Of a stretch of 42,766 bases of DNA, positions 8,669-15,564 are shown one piece after another. The translations under genes were made by a program, and so were the position numbers. A model generated the notes under the pieces. That model worked only from the letters and a program-made list of their open reading frames with translations, had not been told where the DNA came from and searched no databases. The first letter of the stretch is position 1. Every line of letters begins with the position of its first letter. Origin of the DNA: Clostridiales bacterium (GTDB lineage Bacteria; Bacillota; Clostridia; Oscillospirales; Oscillospiraceae); NCBI GenBank assembly GCA_004553495.1, contig SFLE01000014.1, positions 1 through 42,766 of the forward strand, in the 5' to 3' direction.

Positions 8669-9662
8669 TTTTAGGCTCAAAATGGGCAAGGGGATTTGCG
8701 TCTGCCGCAACACGCAGCTCCGTGTTGTCAATGTGCGTGTAGATCTGAGTCGTATTAAGGTTTTCATGCCCCAACAGCTCCTGTAATGTGCGCACATCGA
8801 CGCCGTTTTGAAGCATAAGCGTTGCCGCGGTATGTCTGAGCTTGTGGGAGGAATACTTTTCGGCATCAAGTCCAGCTCTCCTGAGAGAGTTTTTCACCAT
8901 ACTGTGTACCGCTTCTCGGCTCATTCTCGTGCGGCGATTGGACAAAAACAGCGCATTTCGGTCAATTGCAGCAATGGAGCGCCTCACATTCAGGTACTCA
9001 TTGATAGCTTCGGCGCACGCATCATTTATATAAACAATTCTTTCCTTACTGCCCTTACCAAAAACACGGATATGATTCTGCCGAATATCATTCAGATTTA
9101 GCCCGACAATTTCGGATATACGCAGACCACAGTTTAGGAAAATGCACAGTATGCAATAGTCACGCTCTTTATTTTTCCCGTCAACAGAGGAGAGGAGGGT
9201 CTGCGCCTCAGGTAATGTCAAATAGCGGGGAAGCTTGTTTGGAATTTTGGGAACATCCAGATCCTGAAGGGGATTTACATCAATGAGCTTTGCTTTGACG
9301 GTAAGGTATTTATAAAAGCTGCGCAGTGTAGAAACCTTGCGCGCACGGGTAGAAGCTGTAGTGCCATACTCAGTATCACGACTCCGCTGATTTTTAACTC
9401 TGTCGCGTGAGAGGAACGCAAGGTACTCATAAGCATCCGAAACGGTTATAGATTTTACAAAGCCAATATCAATGTCCTTGATGCTTATATCCTCGAGCTC
9501 GGTGTCGCGCGGAACAAGCCCTCGCGATATTTTCATATATCTGAAGAATGTTCTCAGGTCAAGGTAGTATTCCTCAACAGTTTTCGGTGAATGTCCTTTT
9601 ATAGTCTCGTGATATATCAAAAAGCCTTTTATAACTTCAGGCGCTTCGGTTCTGTAATCCAT
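8658..9662 (-). CDS. xerC: Tyrosine recombinase, XerC-like
   Basis: A 334-aa site-specific recombinase. It has a SAM-like core-binding N-terminus (KTVEEYYLDLRTFFRYM) and a catalytic domain with Arg in NCGLRISEIVGL, Lys in FGKGSKER, the HxxR box SSHKLRHTAA, His in LLGHEN and the nucleophile Tyr in TTQIYTHI. It is longer than E. coli XerC because of an insertion near residues 90-105. GGAG stands before ATG 9662. It resembles chromosomal XerC-type enzymes more than phage integrases, but it borders the inserted element, so a past link to that element cannot be excluded. A second, XerD-like enzyme lies at 25475-26374. Confidence 0.85.
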   Translation of the reverse strand: MDYRTEAPEVIKGFLIYHETIKGHSPKTVEEYYLDLRTFFRYMKISRGLVPRDTELEDISIKDIDIGFVKSITVSDAYEYLAFLSRDRVKNQRSRDTEYGTTASTRARKVSTLRSFYKYLTVKAKLIDVNPLQDLDVPKIPNKLPRYLTLPEAQTLLSSVDGKNKERDYCILCIFLNCGLRISEIVGLNLNDIRQNHIRVFGKGSKERIVYINDACAEAINEYLNVRRSIAAIDRNALFLSNRRTRMSREAVHSMVKNSLRRAGLDAEKYSSHKLRHTAATLMLQNGVDVRTLQELLGHENLNTTQIYTHIDNTELRVAADANPLAHFEPKNKD

Positions 9663-9741
9663 ATTACACGCTCCAGTAGCTCATCTTACATTATTAATTA
9701 TAACAGGGAGGCTCAAAGCCTGTCTATTGGCAAATTGACTA

Positions 9742-9778
9742 AAAATTAAACAAAATATATCATATTTTGTTTAATTTT
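9742..9778. repeat. Perfect 17-bp inverted repeat, left end of the element
   Basis: Arm AAAATTAAACAAAATAT at 9742-9758 pairs perfectly with 9762-9778 across a 3-nt spacer. A near copy lies at 12614-12645. Candidate recombinase site (att), although a terminator or operator is also possible. Confidence 0.75.
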
Positions 9779-9839
9779 CGCGGTTTTTTATCTCAATTAG
9801 ATAGTCATAGGCGCGGCGTATCTCGTGCAGATAGCTCAT
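9771..9839 (-). other. Possible 22-codon ORF ending in the left repeat
   Basis: A minus-strand ATG frame of 22 residues, beginning MSYLHEIRRAYDYL, whose stop codon lies inside the inverted repeat. The composition looks protein-like (amphipathic helix), but no ribosome binding site is visible and a stop lies two codons upstream. It could be a relic of a longer gene or chance. Confidence 0.2.
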
Positions 9840-9842
9840 GCT

Positions 9843-10566
9843 CTATAAACCGGGCGCGGCAGCGCGACGAAAGAAAAGGCAGAAATTTCCCCGGCGGTGA
9901 AAAAGGACGGCGCAGCGGCGGCACCACCAACCAAACCCCGGGGGGGCGACGAGCGCACTAAAAAAGCGCGGCGCAAGCCGCGCGCAGGGAAGCCCCCCCG
10001 GGGGAGCGAGAGCGGGCGGACCCGAGCAACGCGAGGGCGGGGCAAGGGGGGACCGGCGGGCCACCCGCAGCGAGCGCGCCGCCCAAGGCGGAGGGGCGCG
10101 AGGACGCCCCGCAGCGCCCCGGAGACCCGCGCGAGCAAGGGAGGGGCAGGAGCGGAGGGCGAGCAGCGCAGACGAGCGCAAGGGCGCGACAGCGCCCGGC
10201 TAGACCCTTGCGCGAGGGGAGCAGCGAGCACCGAAGCGACGGGGAGGGGAGCCGGGGGAACGCCCCGGCACGCGAGAGCGGGCGCGGCCGCCCACCCGAG
10301 CCGCAGCGAGGGGAGGGCATGGCGAGCCGGAAAAGGGGCGGCGACGGAACGAGCCGCACCCCGGCGAGAGCGCATACATTTTTTGTTCCGAGCTTGCGAG
10401 GAACGACAGACCGCGAGCGGGGGCCCACCCCCGAAGCGGGCTGCTCGGTGCAGACTTGGAGCCGCACGAGCCGCCGCGGGAGCGCGGCGAGGACGGCGGG
10501 CATGCGCATAAAACGACGCACCGCACCAGCGCGGCTTTGCGGCGTTAGCCGCCTGCCGCCGCGCGG
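9843..10566. other. Extremely GC-rich, T-depleted structured tract (candidate non-coding RNA)
   Basis: About 720 bp without a credible gene. There is no T at all from 9960 to 10200 (241 nt), and only four T from 9960 to 10373 (10201, 10208, 10209, 10320). Because stop codons need T on the plus strand and A on the minus strand, all six frames are open across the T-free core; the resulting Arg/Ala/Gly/Pro-rich reading frames are not evidence of coding. Perfect G-C hairpins are dense: 9966-9983 (7-bp stem, GCAA loop), 10056-10068, 10079-10091, 10093-10110, 10182-10197 (6 bp, GACA loop), 10251-10269 (7 bp), 10280-10293, 10418-10433, 10473-10488 and a nested pair at 10529-10564. If transcribed rightward, the RNA would be almost free of U, so its A residues could not form Watson-Crick pairs inside the core and would sit in loops and linkers. 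Promoter, ends and strand are unknown. Confidence 0.85.
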
Positions 10567-10606
10567 TAGGGATGGAAAACCAATACTTGATATAGGGACA
10601 TTATTC

Positions 10607-10626
10607 CGTCAAAATGGGTTTTGACG
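10607..10626 (+). promoter_or_regulatory. Inverted repeat over the rep start codon
   Basis: CGTCAAAA (10607-10614) and TTTTGACG (10619-10626) form a perfect 8-bp inverted repeat with a TGGG loop that contains the T and G of the rep ATG. It could hide the start codon in mRNA, bind Rep as an operator, or be part of an origin. No good Shine-Dalgarno precedes the ATG. Confidence 0.5.
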
Positions 10627-11432
10627 CACAAAAAACACTCCCGGAAATTATGCATAATTGCCGGGTAAAAGTATATCCGAACGGCAGCCATGAGCTGCTT
10701 GCCGCTCCGGCGGCAATATTCCGCGAAAAGGGATGGGAGCTCTCTGATAAGTGGATGCCGGAGGTCAAAGGCAACGGCGACGGTGGCAGCCCGGCTGATA
10801 ATCTCGCACGAGCGAAAAGGCGAGCGAAGGCGGCAGTCAGAGACATTGCGTTAAGCAATGAATTTTCGCATTTCGTTACATTCACTTTGGACGCTTCCAA
10901 AATAGATAGATATGATATTAACGCCGTTGTGAAAAAGCTTAATTATTGGCTTGACAATCGCGTAAGGCGAAACGGCTTGAAATATGTCCTTGTGCCGGAG
11001 CTTCACAAGGACGGTGCTATTCATTTCCATGGCTTCGTTAATAATTGTTTGGGATTGGTCGATAGCGGCACTATAACGGGAGGTGAGCTAAAAAAGCCGC
11101 GAAAGCCAAAAAGCAGCCGGGAGAGGGAAAGGCTTCTTTCTTCCGGCTCGCATATAGTTTATAATGTCACAGATTGGAAGCTTGGCTTTTCAACCGCTAT
11201 TGAACTATATGGAGACTATCACGCCGCTGTTGGTTATGTCTGTAAGTACATCAGCAAGGAGCAACAGAAAATAGGCGGGCGCTGGTATTACTCCGGCGGC
11301 GATTTGAGCAAGCCGGAAATTCTTCTTTTTGATGTTGACTATGACCAGTTTTTAAGCGATAATATGGGAGAGCTTCAAACATTTTCTTGCGGCGGTTTGG
11401 AGTTTGCCACAATGACGCTGGGAGCTGATTAA
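10614..11432 (+). CDS. HUH-type rolling-circle replication initiator (Rep)
   Basis: 272 aa. The HUH metal-binding motif is seen in GAIHFHGFVNN (His137, His139). The catalytic-tyrosine motif follows in GYVCKYISKE (Tyr208, Lys211), then GRWYYSGGDLSKP. This arrangement (HUH, then YxxK about 70 residues later) belongs to rolling-circle Rep proteins of plasmids and of Microviridae/inovirus-type ssDNA phages. It would nick the element's double-strand origin and stay covalently bound to the 5' end. The N-terminus contains a Lys/Arg-rich stretch (LARAKRRAKAAVRD). ATG 10614 is the only ATG after the upstream in-frame stop at 10593-10595 and before the HUH motif, apart from one 12 codons downstream. 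The next gene begins at the base after its stop codon, so they form an operon. Precise family unassigned. Confidence 0.82.
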   Translation: MGFDAQKTLPEIMHNCRVKVYPNGSHELLAAPAAIFREKGWELSDKWMPEVKGNGDGGSPADNLARAKRRAKAAVRDIALSNEFSHFVTFTLDASKIDRYDINAVVKKLNYWLDNRVRRNGLKYVLVPELHKDGAIHFHGFVNNCLGLVDSGTITGGELKKPRKPKSSRERERLLSSGSHIVYNVTDWKLGFSTAIELYGDYHAAVGYVCKYISKEQQKIGGRWYYSGGDLSKPEILLFDVDYDQFLSDNMGELQTFSCGGLEFATMTLGAD

Positions 11433-11795
11433 ATGATTACCGAAAAAGACGAGCGCGATTATGCTATGACAGGTAATTTGCTCGATGCCTTCGGCTGCAA
11501 CGACAGGCTGCGCGGCTTCTACGACTTCGTCGAGCTTGTTTACAGAATAAGGCTATTTTTACGCGAAACACCCCAAAAAGACCCACCTACGGCACAAATT
11601 GTGCACGAAATGTGCAAAATTCGAAAACAGCCGCTGCGCGGTTTTTATGGCAATATCAGGCGGGCTATAAAGCCCTTGCTTGATGCCGACGAAGATTTTT
11701 TTATTTCCCTCGGCGGGAAAATGCCGGAAAAAATGACAGTGGGCGCGCTCGCAAAATACCTCGCGCGAATTTTTGAGAGCGAGAGCGGCAGTTGA
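11433..11795 (+). CDS. Small protein with Spo0A-C-like helical pattern
   Basis: 120 aa, starting directly after the rep stop codon, hence translationally coupled. I do not recognise it with certainty. The stretch from LRGFYDFVELVYRIRLF to RGFYGNIRRAIKPLL has the spacing of the C-terminal DNA-binding domain of Spo0A (a long helix, a linker, a turn and a recognition-like helix ending in RxxRxAI). It is therefore a possible DNA-binding partner of Rep or a regulator of the element. There is no membrane segment and no cysteine pair. It could equally be a copy-number or recombination-directionality factor. Confidence 0.55.
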   Translation: MITEKDERDYAMTGNLLDAFGCNDRLRGFYDFVELVYRIRLFLRETPQKDPPTAQIVHEMCKIRKQPLRGFYGNIRRAIKPLLDADEDFFISLGGKMPEKMTVGALAKYLARIFESESGS

Positions 11796-11817
11796 CTTTT
11801 TCAGGTTTGTTAACCGT

Positions 11818-11861
11818 CCCCGAAACGCCTTGAGCCGCCTTGCTGCGCGCGGCGTTCGGGG
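11818..11861 (+). terminator. Large hairpin followed by T-tract before the integrase gene
   Basis: CCCCGAAACGCC at 11818-11829 pairs with GGCGTTCGGGG at 11851-11861 with one bulged A. A GC-rich loop lies between. A discontinuous T-rich stretch with eight T at 11878-11885 follows. It would end rep transcription or attenuate the integrase. Confidence 0.6.
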
Positions 11862-11902
11862 ATTGTTCTTTATGTAATTTTTTTTGCAAGGAGTGATATT
11901 CG

Positions 11903-12445
11903 ATAAAAACAGAATACCTTTTAGACAGAGAGCTTGAGCATGTTTTGGCTGCGCTCACACCGTCAAACGCGCTTGTTTGTCAGGTGAGTTTACACACAGG
12001 GTTGCGGATAGGCGATGTACTCAACCTTAAAACGGAGCAGATAAAACCGCGCTTTTGGGTGACTGAGCAGAAAACAAAAAAGCGGCGAATGGTCGGCTTG
12101 CCGGAAGCGCTGAGGGACTCAATTCTTGAACAAGCCGGGGAGGTTTGGGCTTTTCCCGGCAGGGGAAAGACCGGACACAGAACGCGGCAGGCAGTATGGA
12201 AGGATGTCAAGCGCGCTGCTAAGATGTTCCGGCTCGACCAGAATGTAGCGCCGCACAGTTTCCGCAAGGTCTATGCCGTAGACCTTTTCGAGAAATACGG
12301 CGACTTGAAAACCGTCCAACGAGCGCTTAATCATAGCAACGAGACTACAACCATTCTTTATGCTTGCGCGGCGCAGGTGCTTAAAGCGAAGAGACTTAAA
12401 AAAGCATCGCGGCACGGTCGGCGCGTCGAGCGCTGGAATGCATAG
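11903..12445 (+). CDS. Minimal tyrosine recombinase (integrase)
   Basis: Catalytic domain only, about 180 aa, with no N-terminal core-binding domain. The active-site set is complete: Arg in TGLRIGDVL (codon 12005-12007), Lys in TKKRRMV, HxxR in APHSFRK, His in ALNHSN and the nucleophile Tyr in TTILYA (codon 12359-12361). It probably inserts and excises the element at the flanking repeats. The start is unusual: AAGGAG at 11888-11893 points to an ATA codon at 11903, giving the plausible N-terminus (I/M)KTEYLLDRELEHVL. The first standard start in frame is TTG at 11945, without a ribosome binding site. Either an AUA start limits expression or the original ATG has mutated. Confidence 0.85.
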   Translation: MKTEYLLDRELEHVLAALTPSNALVCQVSLHTGLRIGDVLNLKTEQIKPRFWVTEQKTKKRRMVGLPEALRDSILEQAGEVWAFPGRGKTGHRTRQAVWKDVKRAAKMFRLDQNVAPHSFRKVYAVDLFEKYGDLKTVQRALNHSNETTTILYACAAQVLKAKRLKKASRHGRRVERWNA

Positions 12446-12662
12446 GCGGTTAACGCTTACGCAATTGCCGATGTGTAAACTTTCAGTTGACAGCCGCGCG
12501 GCGTTCTGATATGCTTGGCGTGGATGGGGGTGAGGAGTTCCAGCGGAAAATAAACAAAATGGTTGTTTTGATTAGCGATTTGCTCGCGGCAAATCGCGTA
12601 TTTTCTCGAAGAGAAATTAAGCAAAATAAAGATTTTGTTTAATTTAGGGGGGGTTGAAAACG
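12446..12662. other. Non-coding right end of the element with three inverted repeats
   Basis: No gene. It holds an imperfect relative of the end repeats at 12547-12573 (AAAATAAACAAAAT, then GTTTTGATTA), a perfect 8-bp hairpin GCGATTTG/CAAATCGC at 12575-12597 and a 6-bp hairpin at 12602-12616. It may carry recombinase arm sites or the replication origin; no nick site can be named. Confidence 0.5.
12614..12645. repeat. Inverted repeat at the right end of the element
   Basis: AAATTAAGCAAAAT at 12614-12627 and ATTTTGTTTAATTT at 12632-12645 are complementary except for one base, with a 4-nt spacer. The arms match those of the left repeat (spacer 7 nt when aligned to the same 14-nt arms). Confidence 0.75.
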
Positions 12663-12712
12663 GCTGAAAGCATATCATAGTCCTTTCACAAGGGGTTTGC
12701 GATGCTTTCAGC
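12663..12712 (-). terminator. Hairpin at the 3' end of the DUF6873-like gene
   Basis: GCTGAAAGCAT at 12663-12673 and ATGCTTTCAGC at 12702-12712 form a perfect 11-bp stem with a 28-nt loop that itself contains CCTT/AAGG. It overlaps the stop codon. No strong T-run follows on the minus strand, so termination is only probable. Confidence 0.5.
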
Positions 12713-13469
12713 TGATTTCTTCTGTGATCGGTATTGCGCTGCCTATATCGAATATTCTGTATTCAGTGAGATACAATGCCGCTATACCGCGTTCATTCAA
12801 AAAGCGTTCAATCGAACGGCGCTCAGCTTCATCTTCAATAATTCCGGTGAACGCCATTTCGTTTCTATTTACTTTAAATGATGCTCCGCCTATAAAGCCG
12901 TGCTCAAATCCATCCAGAGCCGTGAGATCTTCGCGCACGAGCAATACAGCGAGTCCGGCGTTCCGTGCTATGGCGGCTATTTTTTTATCGGCAGTAATTA
13001 TAGACCTTTCGTCAACCACGGCTATCGAACATTTCGTGTATCCTTGCTTGCATGTAAGCTTTGTTTTGTTTATTAGTTCTGCAACTGTATGATCAGCCGA
13101 TTTGGGGTTATAAATCAGATAATCTCCGACAATGCACATGTTTAGTTGTGCGTCGTGCGGGTATTTGTTCGATTTTGGCTTGTTGATCGGTACTATTTCA
13201 ACATTGTTAATTAATTCAACATTGTTAATTAATTCGCAATTTATTTCCACGCCATCTTGTACTACTAATATACTATTCCCAAGGTGCATTGCCATCAGGT
13301 CGCAATGTCCGGATAAGCGCTTGTCTACATTTTCGTTACATTTTAGCCAAATTGGTTCAATATTTTGCGCTATCAGGGGCATATTCAGAACATTTTTATA
13401 TTTTTCACCAAGTATAAGCTTTTTTACTCTTCCCTGCGGAAGGTTCGGCGACTCAACAAATCGTTCCAT
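12708..13469 (-). CDS. DUF6873-like protein (possible GME fold)
   Basis: A 253-aa cytosolic protein. It resembles the DUF6873 family, described as having the fold of guanidino-group-modifying enzymes, which sits beside radA in several Clostridia; this assignment is from memory of the family, not a search. Visible features are the N-terminal ESPNLPQGRVKKLILG, CSIAVVDERSIITADK and EHGFIGGASFKVN near the middle, and a C-terminus that could fold back (ERRSIERFLNERG). An 18-bp in-frame tandem duplication (13200-13235) gives the doubled hexapeptide VELINN. It begins 2 bp after the radA stop and is therefore last in the cwlD-radA operon, immediately before the inserted element. Function unknown. Confidence 0.65.
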   Translation of the reverse strand: MERFVESPNLPQGRVKKLILGEKYKNVLNMPLIAQNIEPIWLKCNENVDKRLSGHCDLMAMHLGNSILVVQDGVEINCELINNVELINNVEIVPINKPKSNKYPHDAQLNMCIVGDYLIYNPKSADHTVAELINKTKLTCKQGYTKCSIAVVDERSIITADKKIAAIARNAGLAVLLVREDLTALDGFEHGFIGGASFKVNRNEMAFTGIIEDEAERRSIERFLNERGIAALYLTEYRIFDIGSAIPITEEIS

Positions 13470-13471
13470 TT

Positions 13472-14836
13472 TTACCCCAGCGTTGCCTTTATCGCCTCGC
13501 GTATATCCTTGACAGATATAAGTTCAAGGCTTTCAGGGCATCTTATATCATCTTTAACATGAGCCGGTATCACGCAGCGCTTAAAGCCAAGTCGAGCGAT
13601 CTCCGAGAGTCTGGAGTTTATGTTGCTCACGCTCCTTATCTCTCCGGACAGTCCTACCTCTCCGACTGCCGCAAGATTCCTGCCAAGCGGAAGATCTCTG
13701 AAGCTGCTGGCTATGGCAAGAAGCGTTGCAAGGTCTGCTGCCGGTTCTTCAAGCTCCAGACCGCCGATTACATTTATATACGCATCACATCCAGAGACCG
13801 CCATACCGCCGCGCTTTTCAAGAACAGCGAGCAGCAGCGTTGCTCTGTTATAGTCAATGCCGTTAGAGCTGCGGCGACCGGAATTGTATGCTGCCGGCGC
13901 TATCAATGCCTGAATTTCGGCAAGTATCGGTCTCGAACCTTCAATAACGCAGGTGACACAAGTACCGGGAGCATTCTGTGGGCGACCGGAGAGCAATATC
14001 TCTGACGGGTTTTGAAGCTCCTTGAGACCTTTGTCGTTCATTTCAAAAACGCCGATCTCATTTGTTGAGCCAAATCTGTTTTTGCCCGCGCGAAGTATTC
14101 TGAACGAGGTGCTGCGCTCGCCCTCAAAATAAAGCACACAATCAACCATGTGCTCAAGCACCTTTGGTCCGGCGATACTTCCCTCTTTGTTGATGTGACC
14201 GATCACGAATGTCGTAAAGCCCTTATCCTTTGTAAGGCGCATTATTGACATCGTGCACTCGCGCACCTGGCTGATACTGCCCGGAGCCGAGCTTATATCG
14301 GCATCGAACATAGTCTGTATCGAATCGATTATCACAATATCCGGCGACAGTGCCTCGATATTCTCCATGACCTCCGAAAGGCCGGTCTCGGCGAGAACAT
14401 ATATCTCACCCTTGTCAACGCCGAGACGCTGTGCGCGCATTTTGAGCTGCCGCTCGCTTTCCTCGCCGGTGACATACAGTATCTTTTGTCCGGCATCGGT
14501 CAAACCGCAGAGCTGCAAAAGCAGCGTTGACTTGCCTATTCCCGGTGCGCCGCCGACCAGCACCAGCGAGCCTCTTACCGCTCCGCCGCCAAGCACTCTG
14601 TCAAATTCGCCTATCCCTGTTGAAAATCTGAGTTCCGCCTCGGTATCGAGCTCGGAAATGAGCTTAGGCTTCTTTGTATTGACCGCTCTCGCGGGGCTCC
14701 TATCGCCGGATTTGCCTTTAATGTCCGCCTTGACCTCGACAAGGCTGTCCCATGCGCCGCACGCAAGGCATTTCCCGCTCCATTTCAAGGTTTCATTGCC
14801 GCATTCAGAGCAGCAAAACACCGTCTTTTGTTTCAT
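13472..14836 (-). CDS. radA: DNA repair protein RadA
   Basis: A RecA-like ATPase that helps RecA-mediated branch migration. 454 aa, the family's normal length. The N-terminal zinc finger is C-S-E-C with C-L-A-C (residues about 9-28). Walker A is GGAPGIGKST, Walker B is DIVIIDSIQT, and the RadA-specific KNRFGS motif follows. The C-terminal Lon-protease-like domain (from about residue 285) includes GGLELEEPAADLA and GEVGLSGEIRSV. The ribosome binding site AGGAGA stands before ATG 14836. It lies 13 bp downstream of cwlD and 2 bp upstream of the DUF6873-like gene, in one minus-strand transcription unit. Confidence 0.97.
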   Translation of the reverse strand: MKQKTVFCCSECGNETLKWSGKCLACGAWDSLVEVKADIKGKSGDRSPARAVNTKKPKLISELDTEAELRFSTGIGEFDRVLGGGAVRGSLVLVGGAPGIGKSTLLLQLCGLTDAGQKILYVTGEESERQLKMRAQRLGVDKGEIYVLAETGLSEVMENIEALSPDIVIIDSIQTMFDADISSAPGSISQVRECTMSIMRLTKDKGFTTFVIGHINKEGSIAGPKVLEHMVDCVLYFEGERSTSFRILRAGKNRFGSTNEIGVFEMNDKGLKELQNPSEILLSGRPQNAPGTCVTCVIEGSRPILAEIQALIAPAAYNSGRRSSNGIDYNRATLLLAVLEKRGGMAVSGCDAYINVIGGLELEEPAADLATLLAIASSFRDLPLGRNLAAVGEVGLSGEIRSVSNINSRLSEIARLGFKRCVIPAHVKDDIRCPESLELISVKDIREAIKATLG

Positions 14837-14849
14837 AAAAAGTTATCTC

Positions 14850-15560
14850 CTATGTAACGGACTGATCATCCAAGTAAATAATATATGCGCTGACAAGCGC
14901 AGCCGCAATTTTTATTTGATATGCATCGGTCGAAAGAAGCTGAGCCTCTTCGGCATTAGACATAAATCCACATTCGGCAAGGATGGCCGGGCATTTTGCC
15001 GTTGCCGTGAGCAGCAGCTCAGACGGAGCCGGTCTTGCAACTCGCCGGTTTTCCGGATCAACGGCGCTGACAAGGTTGCTCTGCGCGGCAAGGCCCAGTG
15101 CTTTGCTCTGCTCGGAGTTCGAGTACATGACCTCCGCTCCCCTCACCTTGTCGCTTGGGAACTTATTCTGATGAATGCTTATAAGTACCGCGTTTTCAAT
15201 GGAATTTGCCATCTCTGCCCGTGCTACGAGGTTATCATGCTCGCTGTAATTTTCCGTGGAAGTCGGAATATCGCTTTCACGGGTAAGCGCATGGTTTATG
15301 CCAAGAAAGTCGCACAGTGAAGCCATTTTCAGAGCTATACTGAGGTTTATATCGCTTTCCTTGTTTCCGGCAGCGGACACGGCTCCTCCGTCTACACCGC
15401 CGTGTCCGGCATCAATAACGAGCGTGCCGGTTCTGTATGTGCTGACAGCGTCAACGCTCTTCTGCGGAAGCACAAACACCGCCGTCAACACAAATGCCGC
15501 TATCATTACAAGCACCGTTGCCGGTGTTATAATATCCTTGAGTTTTATAGTAATAAACAC
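14850..15560 (-). CDS. cwlD: N-acetylmuramoyl-L-alanine amidase, CwlD-like
   Basis: A 236-aa zinc amidase (Amidase_3) with one N-terminal membrane segment (ITPATVLVMIAAFVLTAVFV) that acts outside the membrane. Zn ligands and catalytic residues are His in VIDAGHGGVDGGA, Glu in NKESDINLS, His in ISIHQNKF and Glu in ILAECGFMSN. The single-domain form with an anchor matches CwlD, which with PdaA makes the muramic-delta-lactam of the spore cortex; that role is inferred from size and from the other sporulation genes nearby. The start is GTG at 15560 with GGGGTGA upstream. That site lies within a hairpin arm (15565-15597). Followed by radA. Confidence 0.85.
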   Translation of the reverse strand: MFITIKLKDIITPATVLVMIAAFVLTAVFVLPQKSVDAVSTYRTGTLVIDAGHGGVDGGAVSAAGNKESDINLSIALKMASLCDFLGINHALTRESDIPTSTENYSEHDNLVARAEMANSIENAVLISIHQNKFPSDKVRGAEVMYSNSEQSKALGLAAQSNLVSAVDPENRRVARPAPSELLLTATAKCPAILAECGFMSNAEEAQLLSTDAYQIKIAAALVSAYIIYLDDQSVT

Positions 15561-15564
15561 AAAA

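Larger units (their letters stand above)
9742..12646 (+). mobile_element. Integrated element with HUH Rep, tyrosine recombinase and GC-rich T-free tract
   Basis: About 2.9 kb between two minus-strand chromosomal genes (DUF6873-like and XerC-like). It carries plus-strand rep, a small gene and a short integrase, and it is bounded by related inverted repeats. The 14-mer ATTTTGTTTAATTT occurs as a direct repeat at 9764-9777 and 12632-12645. Gene orientation, gene content (rolling-circle initiator plus integrase) and the base composition of 9.84-10.57 kb all differ from the surroundings. It is best read as an integrated rolling-circle plasmid or a relative of an ssDNA phage; no coat, relaxase or resistance gene is visible. 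The exact ends are uncertain because the repeat at each end is itself palindromic and the two copies differ in spacing. Confidence 0.7.

Noticed and set aside
8658..9662. XerC-like gene as part of the mobile element
   Set aside because: It has a full core-binding domain, host-like composition, an opposite orientation and lies outside the end repeats; the element carries its own integrase.
9742..9778. Left palindrome as a plain transcription terminator
   Set aside because: Possible in shape, but it lies upstream of both flanking transcription starts and recurs at the other end of the element, so a recombination site fits better.
9836..10624. Several long overlapping reading frames (up to 204 codons) on both strands rich in Arg, Ala, Gly and Pro
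   Set aside because: They exist because the core lacks T on one strand and A on the other, so no stop codon can form in any frame there. No ribosome binding site or conserved domain is visible.
12697..13092. 131-codon plus-strand frame after the mobile element
   Set aside because: Antisense to the DUF6873-like gene, which is coupled to radA.
14253..15320. 355-codon plus-strand frame
   Set aside because: Antisense to radA and cwlD, with no recognisable motif.
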